64,000 nucleotides of DNA from JACVRW01 sp963728155 (GCA_963728155.1 CAVSJF010000004.1:442590-506589); one strand, 5' to 3'. Positions 53,295-62,049 are shown, numbered from the stretch's first letter. Translations and numbers: made by a program. The notes: generated from the letters alone by a model not told the origin.

Positions 53295-53417
53295 GCGCGG
53301 CGTCGGGCACTACGACGCGCAGCAGGATGCACCGAGCGCGCACCCCCACGCCAGCCGGGTCGGCGCGAACCCCGCCCCCGGAAACGAGGTCGGGCCACTC
53401 GTGGCGGCAGCCGGGTG

Positions 53418-53807
53418 TCAGCCCGGCGGCATCTCAGCGTGCTGCGGGGCGTCGTCGCCGATCTGGTGCCATGTGGCCTTGTACGCGACCTGCTGGTGGA
53501 AGGCCGGCTCCATGTCGAGGTCGCTCATGAGCCCAGCGGCTACGAAGTACACCTCGCCGAGGTCGTCGTAGATGCTCGATCCGCAGTTGCTGCAGAAGTT
53601 GCGCGGCGCGAGATCGCTCTCGTAGGTCTTGACCAGGTCCTCGCCCTTCGTGAAGCTGAAGTCATCCTTCGCGACGACCACGCCGGCGAGGCTCGAGCCC
53701 GTCCACCGCTGGCAGCGGGTGCAGTGGCAGTAAGCCAGGGCCTGGGGATCGTGAACCTCGTACTCCATGCCGTTGCACAGGCAAGTGCCTTTGAGCGTTT
53801 CAGTCAT
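53418..53807 (-). CDS. GFA/CENP-V family zinc protein
   Basis: 129 residues. Cysteine motifs in order: GTCLCNGMEYEV near 8, YCHCTRCQRWTGSS near 26, and NFCSNCGSSIYDD near 70, giving the two zinc sites of glutathione-dependent formaldehyde-activating-like enzymes. GAAGGGA precedes the ATG. The original Gfa activity (S-hydroxymethylglutathione synthesis) is disputed, and actinobacteria use mycothiol, so only the fold is certain. Divergent from folE with 179 bp between. Confidence 0.9.
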   Translation of the reverse strand: MTETLKGTCLCNGMEYEVHDPQALAYCHCTRCQRWTGSSLAGVVVAKDDFSFTKGEDLVKTYESDLAPRNFCSNCGSSIYDDLGEVYFVAAGLMSDLDMEPAFHQQVAYKATWHQIGDDAPQHAEMPPG

Positions 53808-53986
53808 GGGAGTCCCTTCTCGCGTTGACGTTGAACGATCGGTGGCACGACCCTACCGTCCCCCAGACAGGCGCTGGAGGGCACCGCTCTGTGCTTCACC
53901 GCAGCCATGACCTGACGACCCGCCAAGTAAGACACGCGCCCCGGGGGACGCCAACGTGACATGGGCTCAGCCAACGGACCAGCCAC

Positions 53987-54583
53987 ATGACGCTCGTTGC
54001 CGCGCCGCGGGCAGACGAGGCCGGCCGACAGATCGATGCAGATGCCGCCCGGCGAGCGGCCGCGGACCTGCTCGTCGCGCTCGGAGCCGACCTCACCGAG
54101 GAGGGCCTGCTTGAGACACCACGGCGCATGGTCGACGCCTACGCCGAGCTGCTGACGCCGCAGCCCTTCCACCCGACGAGCTTCCGCAACGACGAGGGCT
54201 ACGACGAGCTGATCGTGGTTCGGGCGATCCCTTTCCACTCGCTCTGCATGCACCACCTGCTGCCGTTCCACGGCGTTGCGCAGATCGGGTATCTCCCGGG
54301 CGAGCGGATCATCGGCCTGAGCAAGCTCGGTCGCGTGGTCGAGCACTTCGCCCGTGATCTGCAGACCCAGGAGCGCCTGACCACCCAGATCGCCGGCTGG
54401 CTTCAACACGAGCTTGCGCCCAAGGGGGTCGGGGTTGTCTTGGAGGGCGAGCATCTGTGCATGTCGTTGCGCGGAGTGCAGAAGCTGGGCGCCAAGACCG
54501 TGACCTCGGCGCTGCACGGCCTGGTCCGCGACGACGCTCGCACGCGCCAGGAGTTCCTGGCCCTGACCGCGACGACCCCATGA
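53987..54583 (+). CDS. folE: GTP cyclohydrolase I
   Basis: 198 residues. ETPRRMVDAYAELL near 42, SLCMHHLLPFHGVAQIGYLPG near 82-102 (in parts) with the zinc Cys/His, GLSKLGRVVEHFARDLQTQERLT near 108-130 (in parts), and EGEHLCMSLRGVQKLGAKTVTSAL near 155 complete the site. The Cys-His-His zinc set is intact. First step of folate/tetrahydropterin synthesis from GTP. No other folate genes are nearby; it overlaps the downstream FAD oxidoreductase by ATGA. Confidence 0.95.
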   Translation: MTLVAAPRADEAGRQIDADAARRAAADLLVALGADLTEEGLLETPRRMVDAYAELLTPQPFHPTSFRNDEGYDELIVVRAIPFHSLCMHHLLPFHGVAQIGYLPGERIIGLSKLGRVVEHFARDLQTQERLTTQIAGWLQHELAPKGVGVVLEGEHLCMSLRGVQKLGAKTVTSALHGLVRDDARTRQEFLALTATTP

Positions 54584-55826
54584 CCCGTGACCAGACCTAC
54601 ATCATCGTCGGCGCCAGCCTGGCCGGCGCCAAGGCCGCGGAGACTCTGCGCGCCGAGGGGTTCGACGGGCGGCTGCTGCTCATCGGCGCCGAGCACGAGC
54701 GCCCCTACGAACGCCCGCCGCTCTCCAAGGAGTACCTGCGCGGCGAGGCCGGACGGGAGAAGGTCTACGTCCACGACGAAGGCTTCTACGCCGAGCACGA
54801 CATCGAACTGCAGCTCGGCCGCCGGGCTGTGAGCCTGAGCACCGTCGAGCAGCGAGCTTGGGTTCGACGACGGCGAGCGGCTGCGCTACGACCGCCTTCT
54901 GCTCGCCACCGGGGCGCAGCCGCGCCGGCTTGCGATTCCCGGCGGCGAGCTCGACGGAGTCCTGTATCTGCGCAGCGTCGAGGATTCCGACGCCCTGCGT
55001 GAACGGCTGGACCGCGGGGGCGTGCTGGTCGTCATCGGGGCAGGCTGGATCGGCGCCGAGGTCGCCGCCTCCGCCCGCCAACGCGGCCTCGAGGTCACCG
55101 TGCTCGATCCGGCCGCGGTTCCGCTCGAGCGCGTGCTGGGTGCCGAAGTGGGCGCCATATACCGCGACATCCACGACGACCATGGCACGCAGATGCTGCT
55201 GGGAACCGGAGTCGAGGCCTTCGAGGGAGAAACGGCGGTCGAGCGCGTCCGCACCACCGACGGGCGCGAGCTGGCGTGCGACCTCGTGGTGGTTGGAATC
55301 GGCGTCGAGCCGAGAACCGAGCTCGCGCTGCAGGCGGGTCTGAGCGTGGACAACGGGATCCTCGTCGACGAGCACCTCCGCACCAGCGCTCCGGCTGTCT
55401 TCGCCGCCGGGGACGTCGCGAACGCCTACCACCCCTTCTACGGCGAGCGGATCCGCGTCGAGCACTGGGCCAACGCGCTCAACCAGGGACCGGCGGCGGC
55501 CCGCAACATGCTGGGTCGCGCAGACGCCTACGACCGCCTGCCGTACTTCTTCTCCGATCAGTACGACGTCGGCATGGAGTACTCAGGCTTCGCTCACCCC
55601 CGCGCCCGGGTCGTCTTCCGTGGCGACCCGAAAAGCCGAGAGTTCATCGCCTTCTGGCTGGTTGAGGACCAAATCGTCGCGGGCATGAACCTCAACGTCT
55701 GGGACGTCACCGACGCGATCCAGCGGCTCATCCGTGACCGCGTCAGCATCGATGACCGGCGCCTCGCCGACACCGACGTCCCGTTCGAGGAGCTCACCCG
55801 TCCACGAGGAAGGCAGTTCCGCTTGA
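54580..55826 (+). CDS. Ferredoxin/rubredoxin reductase-like FAD oxidoreductase (one frame break)
   Basis: About 415 residues. FAD site YIIVGASLAGAKAAETLRAEG near 7-27 (in parts), PYERPPLSKEYLRG near 45, NAD(P)H site VVIGAGWIGAEVAASARQRG near 148 (in parts), FAAGDVANAYHPFYG near 275, and a C-terminal Reductase_C domain (EHWANALNQGPAAARNMLG, REFIAFWLVEDQIVAGMNLNVWD). It should pass electrons from NAD(P)H to a ferredoxin for an oxygenase. One extra base near 54,856 breaks the frame. No stop occurs before the transaldolase; the TGA at 55824 in another frame would give the usual TTGA overlap. Confidence 0.85.
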
Positions 55827-56920
55827 ACCGCCTCCAAGAATTGCACGACGCCGGCGTCTCGATCTGGCTCGACACGCTCTCGCGCGACCTGCTCGAGACC
55901 GGCGACTTCGCCACACTGGTCGATGAGTACGCCATCAGCGGAGCGACCTCCAATCCGACGATCTTCGCGAAGGCGATCACCGAGTCGAACCGCTATGACG
56001 ACCAGCTGCGCTCACTGGTCTCGGCCGGGGTGAGCGATACCCGCGAGCTCTTCTTCGCCATCGCGCTCGATGACGTCCGCGCTGCTGCCGCAATCTTGGC
56101 GCCCGTTCACGAGCGCACTGGCGGGGGCGACGGCTTCATCTCCTTTGAGTGCACCCCTGACGTCGCCGACGACGCCGAGGCGACGATCACCCAGGCGCTC
56201 CACCTCTGGCAGCGGCTCAATCTGGCCAACGTCCTCATCAAGGTGCCGGCGACGCAAGCCGGTGTCAGCGCCATCGAGGAGCTGACCTCGGCCGGCGTCA
56301 ACGTCAACGTGACGCTGCTCTTCTCCGTGGAGCGCTACGAAGAGGTGATCGAGGCCTACCTGTGCGGCCTCGAGCGGCGGGTCGCAGCCGGCGAGCCGGT
56401 CGCTGGGATCTCCTCGGTCGCCTCGTTCTTCGTCTCCCGTGTCGACGCCAAGGCCGACGCCGTGCTCTCTTCCGAGTCGCCGCTGCGCGGCCGGGTGGCG
56501 ATCGCCAACGCGCAACTCGCCTATGGGCGCTACCTGCAGCGCTTCGCGGGCGCGCGCTGGGAGGCGCTACAGAACGCCGGCGCCAGGGTCCAGCGACCGC
56601 TATGGGCCAGCACCGGGACCAAGGACCCGAGCTACTCTGACGTCCTCTACGTTGAGCGGCTGATCGCTCCGGACGTCATCAACACGATGCCCGAAAAGAC
56701 CCTGCGCGCGTTCGCCGAGCACGGCAGGGTTAAGCGGGCGCTCAGCTCTGACCTTGCTCCGGCGAAAGCCGTCCTCTCAGCCGCCGCCGCGGAGGGCCTG
56801 AACCTGGACAGGATCACTCGGGCGCTCGAACACGAGGGCGTGAAGGCCTTCTGTGATTCCTACCACCACCTGGTCGACTGCATCCAGACCAAGGTCCAGC
56901 GCGCCGCCCTGGTCCGCTAG
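55823..56920 (+). CDS. tal: Transaldolase
   Basis: 365 residues from the TTG at 55823, which has GAGGAAGG about 9 bp upstream. NRLQELHDAGVSIWLD starts the protein, followed by AISGATSNPTIFAKAI near 35, the Schiff-base Lys in NVLIKVPATQAGVSAI near 137, VNVNVTLLFSVERYEEV near 160, ISSVASFFVSRVDAKAD near 197 and LWASTGTKDPSYSD near 257. Pentose phosphate pathway enzyme of the long actinobacterial form. The frame is open through the preceding oxidoreductase, but the TTG with its ribosome site argues for a separate protein. Confidence 0.92.
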   Translation: MNRLQELHDAGVSIWLDTLSRDLLETGDFATLVDEYAISGATSNPTIFAKAITESNRYDDQLRSLVSAGVSDTRELFFAIALDDVRAAAAILAPVHERTGGGDGFISFECTPDVADDAEATITQALHLWQRLNLANVLIKVPATQAGVSAIEELTSAGVNVNVTLLFSVERYEEVIEAYLCGLERRVAAGEPVAGISSVASFFVSRVDAKADAVLSSESPLRGRVAIANAQLAYGRYLQRFAGARWEALQNAGARVQRPLWASTGTKDPSYSDVLYVERLIAPDVINTMPEKTLRAFAEHGRVKRALSSDLAPAKAVLSAAAAEGLNLDRITRALEHEGVKAFCDSYHHLVDCIQTKVQRAALVR

Positions 56921-57301
56921 CGCGGCGAGCTCTGTGGCGTAGCGGTGGAGGCTGGTGCCCGGCGGGGCCACCCATTTGGGATTCGGATTCGCGTTCCAGA
57001 GGACCTGCTGTTCGGCGTCGGAGCGAAAACCCGAGCTGACCGACAGGAAAAGCCCGAGGCGCCCGATGCGCGGCCGCTGGCAAAGGTACAAACCCCAAAC
57101 GAAGAACGGGATCGCCGCCTCTGCGATCAGCGTCAGGACGAGCTGCCAGTCAGAGAATCCGCCCTGGGCCGCCTCAACGAGGTCGCTGGCGAAAAACAGC
57201 AGCGAGAAGGCCAGCGCGGCACCACCGGTGACGGTCGCCAGCTCTCGGTCGCGCGCCACGGCGGCAACTAAAAGACGACGCCGGAGGTCTGCGTTGCACA
57301 A
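56777..57301 (-). pseudogene. Chimeric remnant: truncated membrane protein joined to an M15 fragment
   Basis: The N-terminal 85 residues look like a small membrane protein with two helices (TGGAALAFSLLFFASDLVEAA and VLTLIAEAAIPFFVWGLYLC, read in parts), then QRPRIGRLGLF. At this point the sequence switches to LSVSSGFRSDAEQ... SLHRYATEL, a copy of the M15 domain in the 51-52 kb gene, and then runs into the antisense of the transaldolase end. The natural C terminus of the membrane protein is lost, and the M15 piece lacks its second half. TTG start. It is unlikely to make a functional protein. Confidence 0.6.
56925..57052 (-). repeat. ~125-bp duplicate of the M15 domain of the 51.3-52.7 kb gene
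   Basis: Nearly identical, with about ten mismatches, to roughly 51,970-52,100, in the same orientation. It encodes LSVSSGFRSDAEQ through SLHRYATEL. Similarity begins five bases after the transaldolase stop and ends abruptly at the membrane-protein remnant. Confidence 0.9.
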
Positions 57302-57584
57302 AGAGGAAAGCGCCGCAGCCGGCGCCGCGGGGGATACAGGAATGCGTCAGGCCCCGAGGCGCGCCCCACCCGAGGCGTCTGTGGATCCTCGCCGGCCGAC
57401 AGAACAACGCCACCAGCGCCGAACCGTCATCGGGCTCGCGGGCACAGAAGGGGTGTGAGTCCACACCTTCCGGACCGATGAAGTCGCCCTCGGGGCAAGG
57501 TGCGTTCGGCCGCGAATTCCTGATCCCGTCCCGAGAACGCCTCAGGGGGAGATCTTGTCCCGGCCGTCGTAGGTCAGTCCCGGG
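57302..57584. other. Intergenic region upstream of the MFS gene
   Basis: No gene found on either strand and no clear promoter. It separates the chimeric remnant from the exporter. Confidence 0.5.
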
Positions 57585-59087
57585 TTGCCCACACCACGTT
57601 GCTTGAATAACCGCATCGCCCAACGCAACGAACCCAACCGCTGGGCGGTGCTCGCGCTGCTGGGCATTGCACAGCTGATGGTGGTGCTGGACGTGACCAT
57701 CGTGAACATCGCGCTGCCCTCTTCGCAGACCGACCTCGGCTTCTCCACCGAGAGCCGGCAATGGATCGTCACCGCCTACGCCCTGGCCTTCGGGAGCCTG
57801 CTGCTGGTGGGCGGCAAGCTCGGCGACCTGTTCGGCCGCAAGTGGACGTTCATCGCAGGGCTACTCGGCTTCTCCCTCGCCTCTGTCCTTGGCGGGCTGG
57901 CCCAGTCGTTCGGCATGCTGGTGGCCGCGCGGGCAGTCCAGGGCGCCTTCGGAGCGCTCCTGGCCCCCTCCGCGCTGTCGCTGCTGACCGTCACGTTTGC
58001 CGGCTCGCCCGACCGTGCCAAGGCCTTTGGCATCTTCGGTGCCATCGCCGGCGGTGGCGCGTCTGTTGGGCTGCTGCTGGGAGGTTTGCTAACCGAGGTG
58101 CTCTCCTGGCGCTGGTGCCTCTACGTCAACCTCGTCATCGCGGTCCCGACGGCGCTGGTGGCGCTGCGCCTGCTGCCCAGCGTGGGGCATCGTGCCCGGC
58201 CGAGGATCGATTGGCCCGGCGTGGCCGCGGGCTCCGCCGGGCTGTTCGCGCTGGTCTACGGGTTCTCAAACGCCGCAACCGAATCCTGGACGGATCCGCT
58301 GACAATCGCCGCGCTGGGAGCCAGCGTCGTGCTGCTGGTCACCTTCGTGGCGATCGAGCGCCGGACGGCCAGCCCGCTACTTCCCCTGCACATCGTCTGG
58401 GATCGTGGCCGCGGCGGCGCCTACGCGTCGATCGCGCTCGCCGGATCGGGCGTGTTCGGCGTGTTCCTCTTTCTCACCTTCTACATGCAGGACACCCTGG
58501 GCTTCTCCGCGCTCAAGACCGGCGTGGCTTTCCTACCGATGACCGGCACGATCGTGGTCACGGCCACCACGGTTCAGACACAGTTGTTGCACCGGATCGG
58601 CGCGAGGCGCCTGATTAGCTTCGGGATGATCCTCGGATTGGTCGCGATGCTGCTCTTCACCGGGCTCGAGCCTGCAGGCGGCTACGCCACCCACGTCCTC
58701 CCCGGCCTGCTGGTGATCGGCACGGGCATGGGGTGCATCTTCGCCCCGGCCTTCGGCACCGCCACCCTGGGCGTGCAGGGCACCGAGGCCGGCGTGGCCT
58801 CCGCCATGGTCAACACATCCCAGCAGGTCGGCGGCTCGGTGGGCACCGCACTGCTCAGCACCATCTTCGCCAGCGCCGTTGGCGCCTACGCATCCAGCCA
58901 CCCGCCCGGGCGCGGCGCGCAAGCCGCGGCGACCGTGCACGGGTACACCACCGCCTTCTGGTGGGCGGCGGGAATCTTCGCGCTTGGCCTCCTGGTCTCC
59001 CTGCTGGTCCTACCCAGACACGGCGCGGGCGAGGCCGCCCAGGCCGCCGCCACGGCCCCTGCCGCGGCGGGGTCCGCCACGGCTTAG
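57585..59087 (+). CDS. MFS multidrug exporter, DHA2 family (14-TMS, EmrB/QacA-like)
   Basis: 500 residues with 14 predicted helices. Motif D1-like MVVLDVTIVNIALP near 25, motif A GKLGDLFGRKWTFIAG near 78, RAVQGAFGALLAPSALSLL near 108 (motif B region) and motif C-like GAIAGGGASVGLLLGGLLTE near 148 (in parts) mark a proton-driven drug exporter. TTG starts at 57585 or 57603 are both possible. Ends in an Ala-rich tail. Its stop shares TTAG with the convergent monooxygenase-like gene. Located between two fragments of the TadE-M15-SLT gene, so it may have been inserted there. Confidence 0.9.
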   Translation: MPTPRCLNNRIAQRNEPNRWAVLALLGIAQLMVVLDVTIVNIALPSSQTDLGFSTESRQWIVTAYALAFGSLLLVGGKLGDLFGRKWTFIAGLLGFSLASVLGGLAQSFGMLVAARAVQGAFGALLAPSALSLLTVTFAGSPDRAKAFGIFGAIAGGGASVGLLLGGLLTEVLSWRWCLYVNLVIAVPTALVALRLLPSVGHRARPRIDWPGVAAGSAGLFALVYGFSNAATESWTDPLTIAALGASVVLLVTFVAIERRTASPLLPLHIVWDRGRGGAYASIALAGSGVFGVFLFLTFYMQDTLGFSALKTGVAFLPMTGTIVVTATTVQTQLLHRIGARRLISFGMILGLVAMLLFTGLEPAGGYATHVLPGLLVIGTGMGCIFAPAFGTATLGVQGTEAGVASAMVNTSQQVGGSVGTALLSTIFASAVGAYASSHPPGRGAQAAATVHGYTTAFWWAAGIFALGLLVSLLVLPRHGAGEAAQAAATAPAAAGSATA

Positions 59088-59366
59088 AGCTCTCGCTCGA
59101 CCTTAAGCTCGCCCGCGTCCACCGACGCGCGACTGCCGGGGGTCTCTGCCGGATCCATCGCGGCGAAGGTCTCGGCGCCGGCCTGCAGGTTCTCCTCGGT
59201 ATCGAAGTACTGGAGAACGACGGCTGTGCCCTCCGTTTCGTCGAAGATCAGTTGCAGCTTCTTGATCGGCGCCCCGGGCGGCGGCCCGGTCTCGTCGATC
59301 CTGGCGACAAGGCGACTCCACCCGCTCCGCCGTCACATCGGTGAACCGCACCACGCGGACGAACAT
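59084..59366 (-). CDS. Small dimeric alpha/beta-barrel (ABM-like) protein (one frame break)
   Basis: About 93 residues once one extra base near 59,315 is removed: MFVRVVRFTDVTAERVE, then VARIDETGPPPGAPIKKLQL and VLQYFDTEENLQAGAETFAAMD. The pattern fits ABM-like ferredoxin folds (RVVRFTD start, a central strand with a conserved Phe-Asp-Thr-Glu, and a helix). GAGGAGA lies 5 bp before the ATG. A palindromic site lies just upstream. Function unknown; it may detoxify or bind a small aromatic. Confidence 0.7.
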
Positions 59367-59383
59367 GATTGTCTCCTCGCGTC

Positions 59384-59399
59384 GATTGACTAGACAATC
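59384..59399. promoter_or_regulatory. 16-bp inverted repeat GATTGACTAGACAATC
   Basis: GATTG-N-CTAG-N-CAATC, symmetrical except for one base pair either side of the CTAG core. It lies 18 bases upstream of the ABM-like start, next to its ribosome site, and a second GATTGTC half-site occurs at 59367-59373. Operator-like for a TetR or MarR regulator, not identified in the window. Confidence 0.45.
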
Positions 59400-59426
59400 C
59401 TCGCGCTCTCACCGGTGGGATTACAA

Positions 59427-59472
59427 GCCGCCCGCTGATGCTGGCTCCTGGCACCCAACGCCTGCCCGAAAC
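59427..59472 (-). repeat. ~46-bp duplicate of the TadE-segment coding DNA
   Basis: Matches 52571-52616, inside the TadE-like segment of the 51.3-52.7 kb gene, at about 42 of 46 bases in the same orientation. Together with the M15 fragment at 56.9 kb it suggests a broken second copy of that gene, now separated by the MFS/ABM block. Confidence 0.75.
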
Positions 59473-59480
59473 CGCAAGCC

Positions 59481-59948
59481 TCAGGACGAAATGTGAACCT
59501 CTGCCCCCGCGCTGCGGCGGAGCTCGCCAGTCGGCGTGGAGAGCGCCGCCTCGAGCTCACCGCGTGCCGTGATTCCGAGCTTCGGGAAGATGCGGTAGAG
59601 GTGGGTGCTGATCGTGCGGTGGGAGAGGTAGAGACGTTGGCCTATCTGGCGGTTCGAGAGCCCTCGTGCCGCAAGCTGTGCGATTTGAAGTTCCTGGGCG
59701 GTGAGCTGGTCGCGGGCCGTCGGGTCGCGCCGCCGGCTCGACTCCCCTGAGGCACGCAGCTCGCGTCGAGCGCGCGCGCTCCACGACATGCAGCCGAGCG
59801 TGTCGAAGGTGTCGCGGGCGGTGCGCAGCGGCGTGCGGGAATCGGCGATCCGCCGCCGGCGACGGAGCCACTCGCCGTAGGCGAGCTGGAGTCGCGCTCG
59901 TTGGAAGGGCCACGTCCCGAGGGCGAAGTCGATAGCAGGCCCCTGCAT
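59481..59948 (-). pseudogene. Truncated LuxR-family regulator (C-terminal part only)
   Basis: 155 residues. The end is a clear LuxR DNA-binding domain: LTAQELQIAQLAARGLSNRQIGQRLYLSHRTISTHLYRIFPKLGI near 83-128 (in parts). Before it, RARLQLAYGEWLRRRRRIADSR and TPLRTARDTFDTLGCMSW are the final TPR-like part of large MalT/LAL-type regulators of about 900 residues. The ATPase and most TPR repeats are missing, so this is a remnant, though a free DNA-binding domain could still act. ATG start is near the break. Confidence 0.75.
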
Positions 59949-59973
59949 GCGTGTGCAGCCGCAGGCTCTTCGA

Positions 59974-60713
59974 CTAGACCGGACTCGGTGCGGTCGAGGT
60001 CGCCTCGACGGCGGTGCTGATCAGCTCGGCCACCGCAGTCGGCTGCGAGAGCGCGATCGAGTGCGACGCGTCGACCTCGATCGTCTGTGCACCGGCACGC
60101 TGAGCCATATGGCGCTCGGCATCAGGCGGAATGGCGTTGTCGGAGGTGGCCACCACAGCCCATGAGGGCAACGACTTCCACGCCGCGGCCTCGGCGCGAT
60201 CCTCGAAGATCGCGGCGAACGGGCGCTGGCTGACCGCGAGGACCTCGATGAGGTCATCCGACAGGTCGGCGGCGAACGCCTCTCGATAGAGCTCGGGAGC
60301 GATCGTCAGCTCAACCGCGGTCTCGCCGTTGTCGAGCGGGTAGTTACTCGGGCGAACCGCGCCGACGAGAGGTGTCTCGCCGAACCGCCCGAAGATCTCG
60401 CCGAACGACTCGCCCTCGTCCAGGACGAACGCCGCGACGTAGACCAGGCCGACCGCGTTGGGCGTCTTGGCCCCGGCGACGGAGATCACGGCCCCTCCGT
60501 AGGAGTGGCCCACCAAGATCACGGGGCCGTCGATCTGATTGACGTAGCTCGCGAGGTACTCCGCGTCGTGCGCAAGACCCCGGAGTGGGTTCGGCGGCGC
60601 CAGCACCGGCACGTCTTCGGCCTGCAACTGCTTGATCACGGGCCCCAGAACGACGCGTCAGCAAAGCCGCCGTGCACAAGGACAACCGTCGGCGTGTTCG
60701 TTGCTTCACTCAT
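59974..60713 (-). CDS. Alpha/beta hydrolase (one missing base near the start)
   Basis: About 246 residues. MSEATNTPTVVLVHGGFADASFWGP then (after restoring one base near 60,645) VIKQLQAEDVPVLAPPNPLRG; nucleophile elbow VGHSYGGAV near 82; acid in ATSDNAIPPDAERHM near 195; histidine in EVDASHSIALSQP near 218. This matches the pyrethroid-hydrolase/EstC-like 'SH-Y-GG' family often next to regulators. Cytoplasmic; substrate unknown. Confidence 0.82.
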
Positions 60714-60754
60714 GTCCGTCTTCCTCTCTGATCGTGATTGCGGACATGTCGAAC

Positions 60755-61663
60755 CTAGGAGCCGGCTTGAGCGATCGCGTCCGTCGCGTGACTGACGTGC
60801 CCCGCTCGATGACGTACGTCAGCCGGCCTGTCGCAGTGCTCCGTGGCGGGACACCGCCGGAGCACGCGCACGCGCGGTTCGCCCGCCCGCCAGCGGAGGG
60901 CGAGCAGCAGCGACGAGGCGTTGTTGCCGTAGTTCGTCTCGCGCAGCAGCCGCTCGGCATTTACTCGGTGGACGAGCACGTAGCGGCCCGCGTCGAGCCC
61001 TGAAACGCCAAGCGACTGGCCCTCGAGGTTCGCCGAGTAGTCGTCCCCGTAGCCGACCGAGATGCCCTCGACGAGCCGCAGCCGAGCACTCGCGCCGAGG
61101 CCGCAGCGGCTGGTATAGACGGGCGTAGGCGCCCGCCGCGCAAGGTCGCGGCCACGCGCGCGGTAGCGGTCACCAAGGCAGAAGCCGGTCTTGCGATCGG
61201 TCACGAGCGGGGCCCGGCGTCCCGGCCGGCGCAGCTCATAGCGCTCGAAGTCCAGCAGGTGCCAGTGCTCGTGGTCGGGCGAGCGCACGTACTGCAGTCG
61301 GCCGACGCGAGCGATTACGGCGAGCACAGCGCCGCGGCTCTTGACGATCTGGTCGGCGGTCATCGTCCCGTTCGCGGCGGCCCGTCGCCGCCCAGAGATG
61401 AGCAGCGGGCCGTCGCCGACGTTCCGTACCGCGGAGCTGAAGCCGAGCCGGAACTCCGGACGCGCGCCTGGCCCGGTGCGCGTGATCTCGAGGTCCCACG
61501 GGACCTCCTGGTCGAGGTCGGGCAAGAGCGCCGACTCCGGCGTGACCCGGTCCTGGCCGCCGTCGGCAGCCGCCAGTGCCGCGCAGCAGAGCGCCACGAA
61601 GGCCACCGTGGGGACGAGGCACAGCCGCAGCCGCTCAGTCGTCGGTGGACTCTTCGCCCGCAT
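60755..61663 (-). CDS. Exported lysyl-oxidase-like (LOX) copper enzyme
   Basis: About 302 residues. Signal peptide near 10-35 (LVPTVAFVALCCAALAAAD). The LOX domain has PDLDQEVPWDLEITRT near 55, SAVRNVGDGPLLISG near 82, the copper motif PDHEHWHLLDFERYEL near 140, a Cys pair region (KTGFCLGDRY and YTSRCGLG), and DYSANLEGQSLGVSGLDAGRYVLVHRVN near 225-253 (in parts) with LLRETNYGNNASS. Bacterial LOX-like proteins may oxidise amines to aldehydes outside the cell. Its start overlaps the upstream gene by 29 bp, so it belongs to the exported-protein operon. Confidence 0.82.
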   Translation of the reverse strand: MRAKSPPTTERLRLCLVPTVAFVALCCAALAAADGGQDRVTPESALLPDLDQEVPWDLEITRTGPGARPEFRLGFSSAVRNVGDGPLLISGRRRAAANGTMTADQIVKSRGAVLAVIARVGRLQYVRSPDHEHWHLLDFERYELRRPGRRAPLVTDRKTGFCLGDRYRARGRDLARRAPTPVYTSRCGLGASARLRLVEGISVGYGDDYSANLEGQSLGVSGLDAGRYVLVHRVNAERLLRETNYGNNASSLLLALRWRAGEPRVRVLRRCPATEHCDRPADVRHRAGHVSHATDAIAQAGS

Positions 61664-62048
61664 CCTCGTTGCACTCGATGCTGGGCGGCTCCTCCCCCGG
61701 GAATGCGAGGAAGTCGTACTGCGCGGCGCCGAAGCCACCTATATCCATCGCCAGCGCGGGACGGCGCTGCGTGCCCCCAAGCCCGAACAGGTAGCCGGTG
61801 TCCCGGCCCCATGCCCCGTACTGCGTCACGCCGATCGTGTATGCGCACTGCTCGAAGAGGTCGAACTCCTCCACCGGCTCGCCCAGGTCCTCGATGTCCT
61901 CGGTGAGCGACTCCACCTCTTCCTGGAGGTCCTCGATCCGGTCGCGCACCGACGCCGATTCCTCCGGACCGTCTCCGCCCGCCAGCGCCGCCGGCGCGCA
62001 GACGGCCGGCGCGACGCACAGGCAGATCACAACCAAAGCTCGGCGCAT
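61635..62048 (-). CDS. Exported protein with one coiled coil plus one Cys/GYLYG module
   Basis: 137 residues. Signal peptide 1-23 (LVVICLCVAPAVCAPAALA). An acidic coiled coil (SVRDRIEDLQEEVESLTEDI near 33-53) runs directly into a module: FDLFEQCAYTIGVTQYG, DTGYLFGLGGTQ, LAMDIGGFGAAQYDFLAF, ending with ECNEDAGEE. The same module occurs twice in the next protein upstream. There are no lysines in the mature protein. Not a family I recognise. It ends inside the LOX gene by 29 bp and follows the two-module gene by one base. Confidence 0.72.
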   Translation of the reverse strand: MRRALVVICLCVAPAVCAPAALAGGDGPEESASVRDRIEDLQEEVESLTEDIEDLGEPVEEFDLFEQCAYTIGVTQYGAWGRDTGYLFGLGGTQRRPALAMDIGGFGAAQYDFLAFPGEEPPSIECNEDAGEESTDD

Positions 62049-62049
62049 A

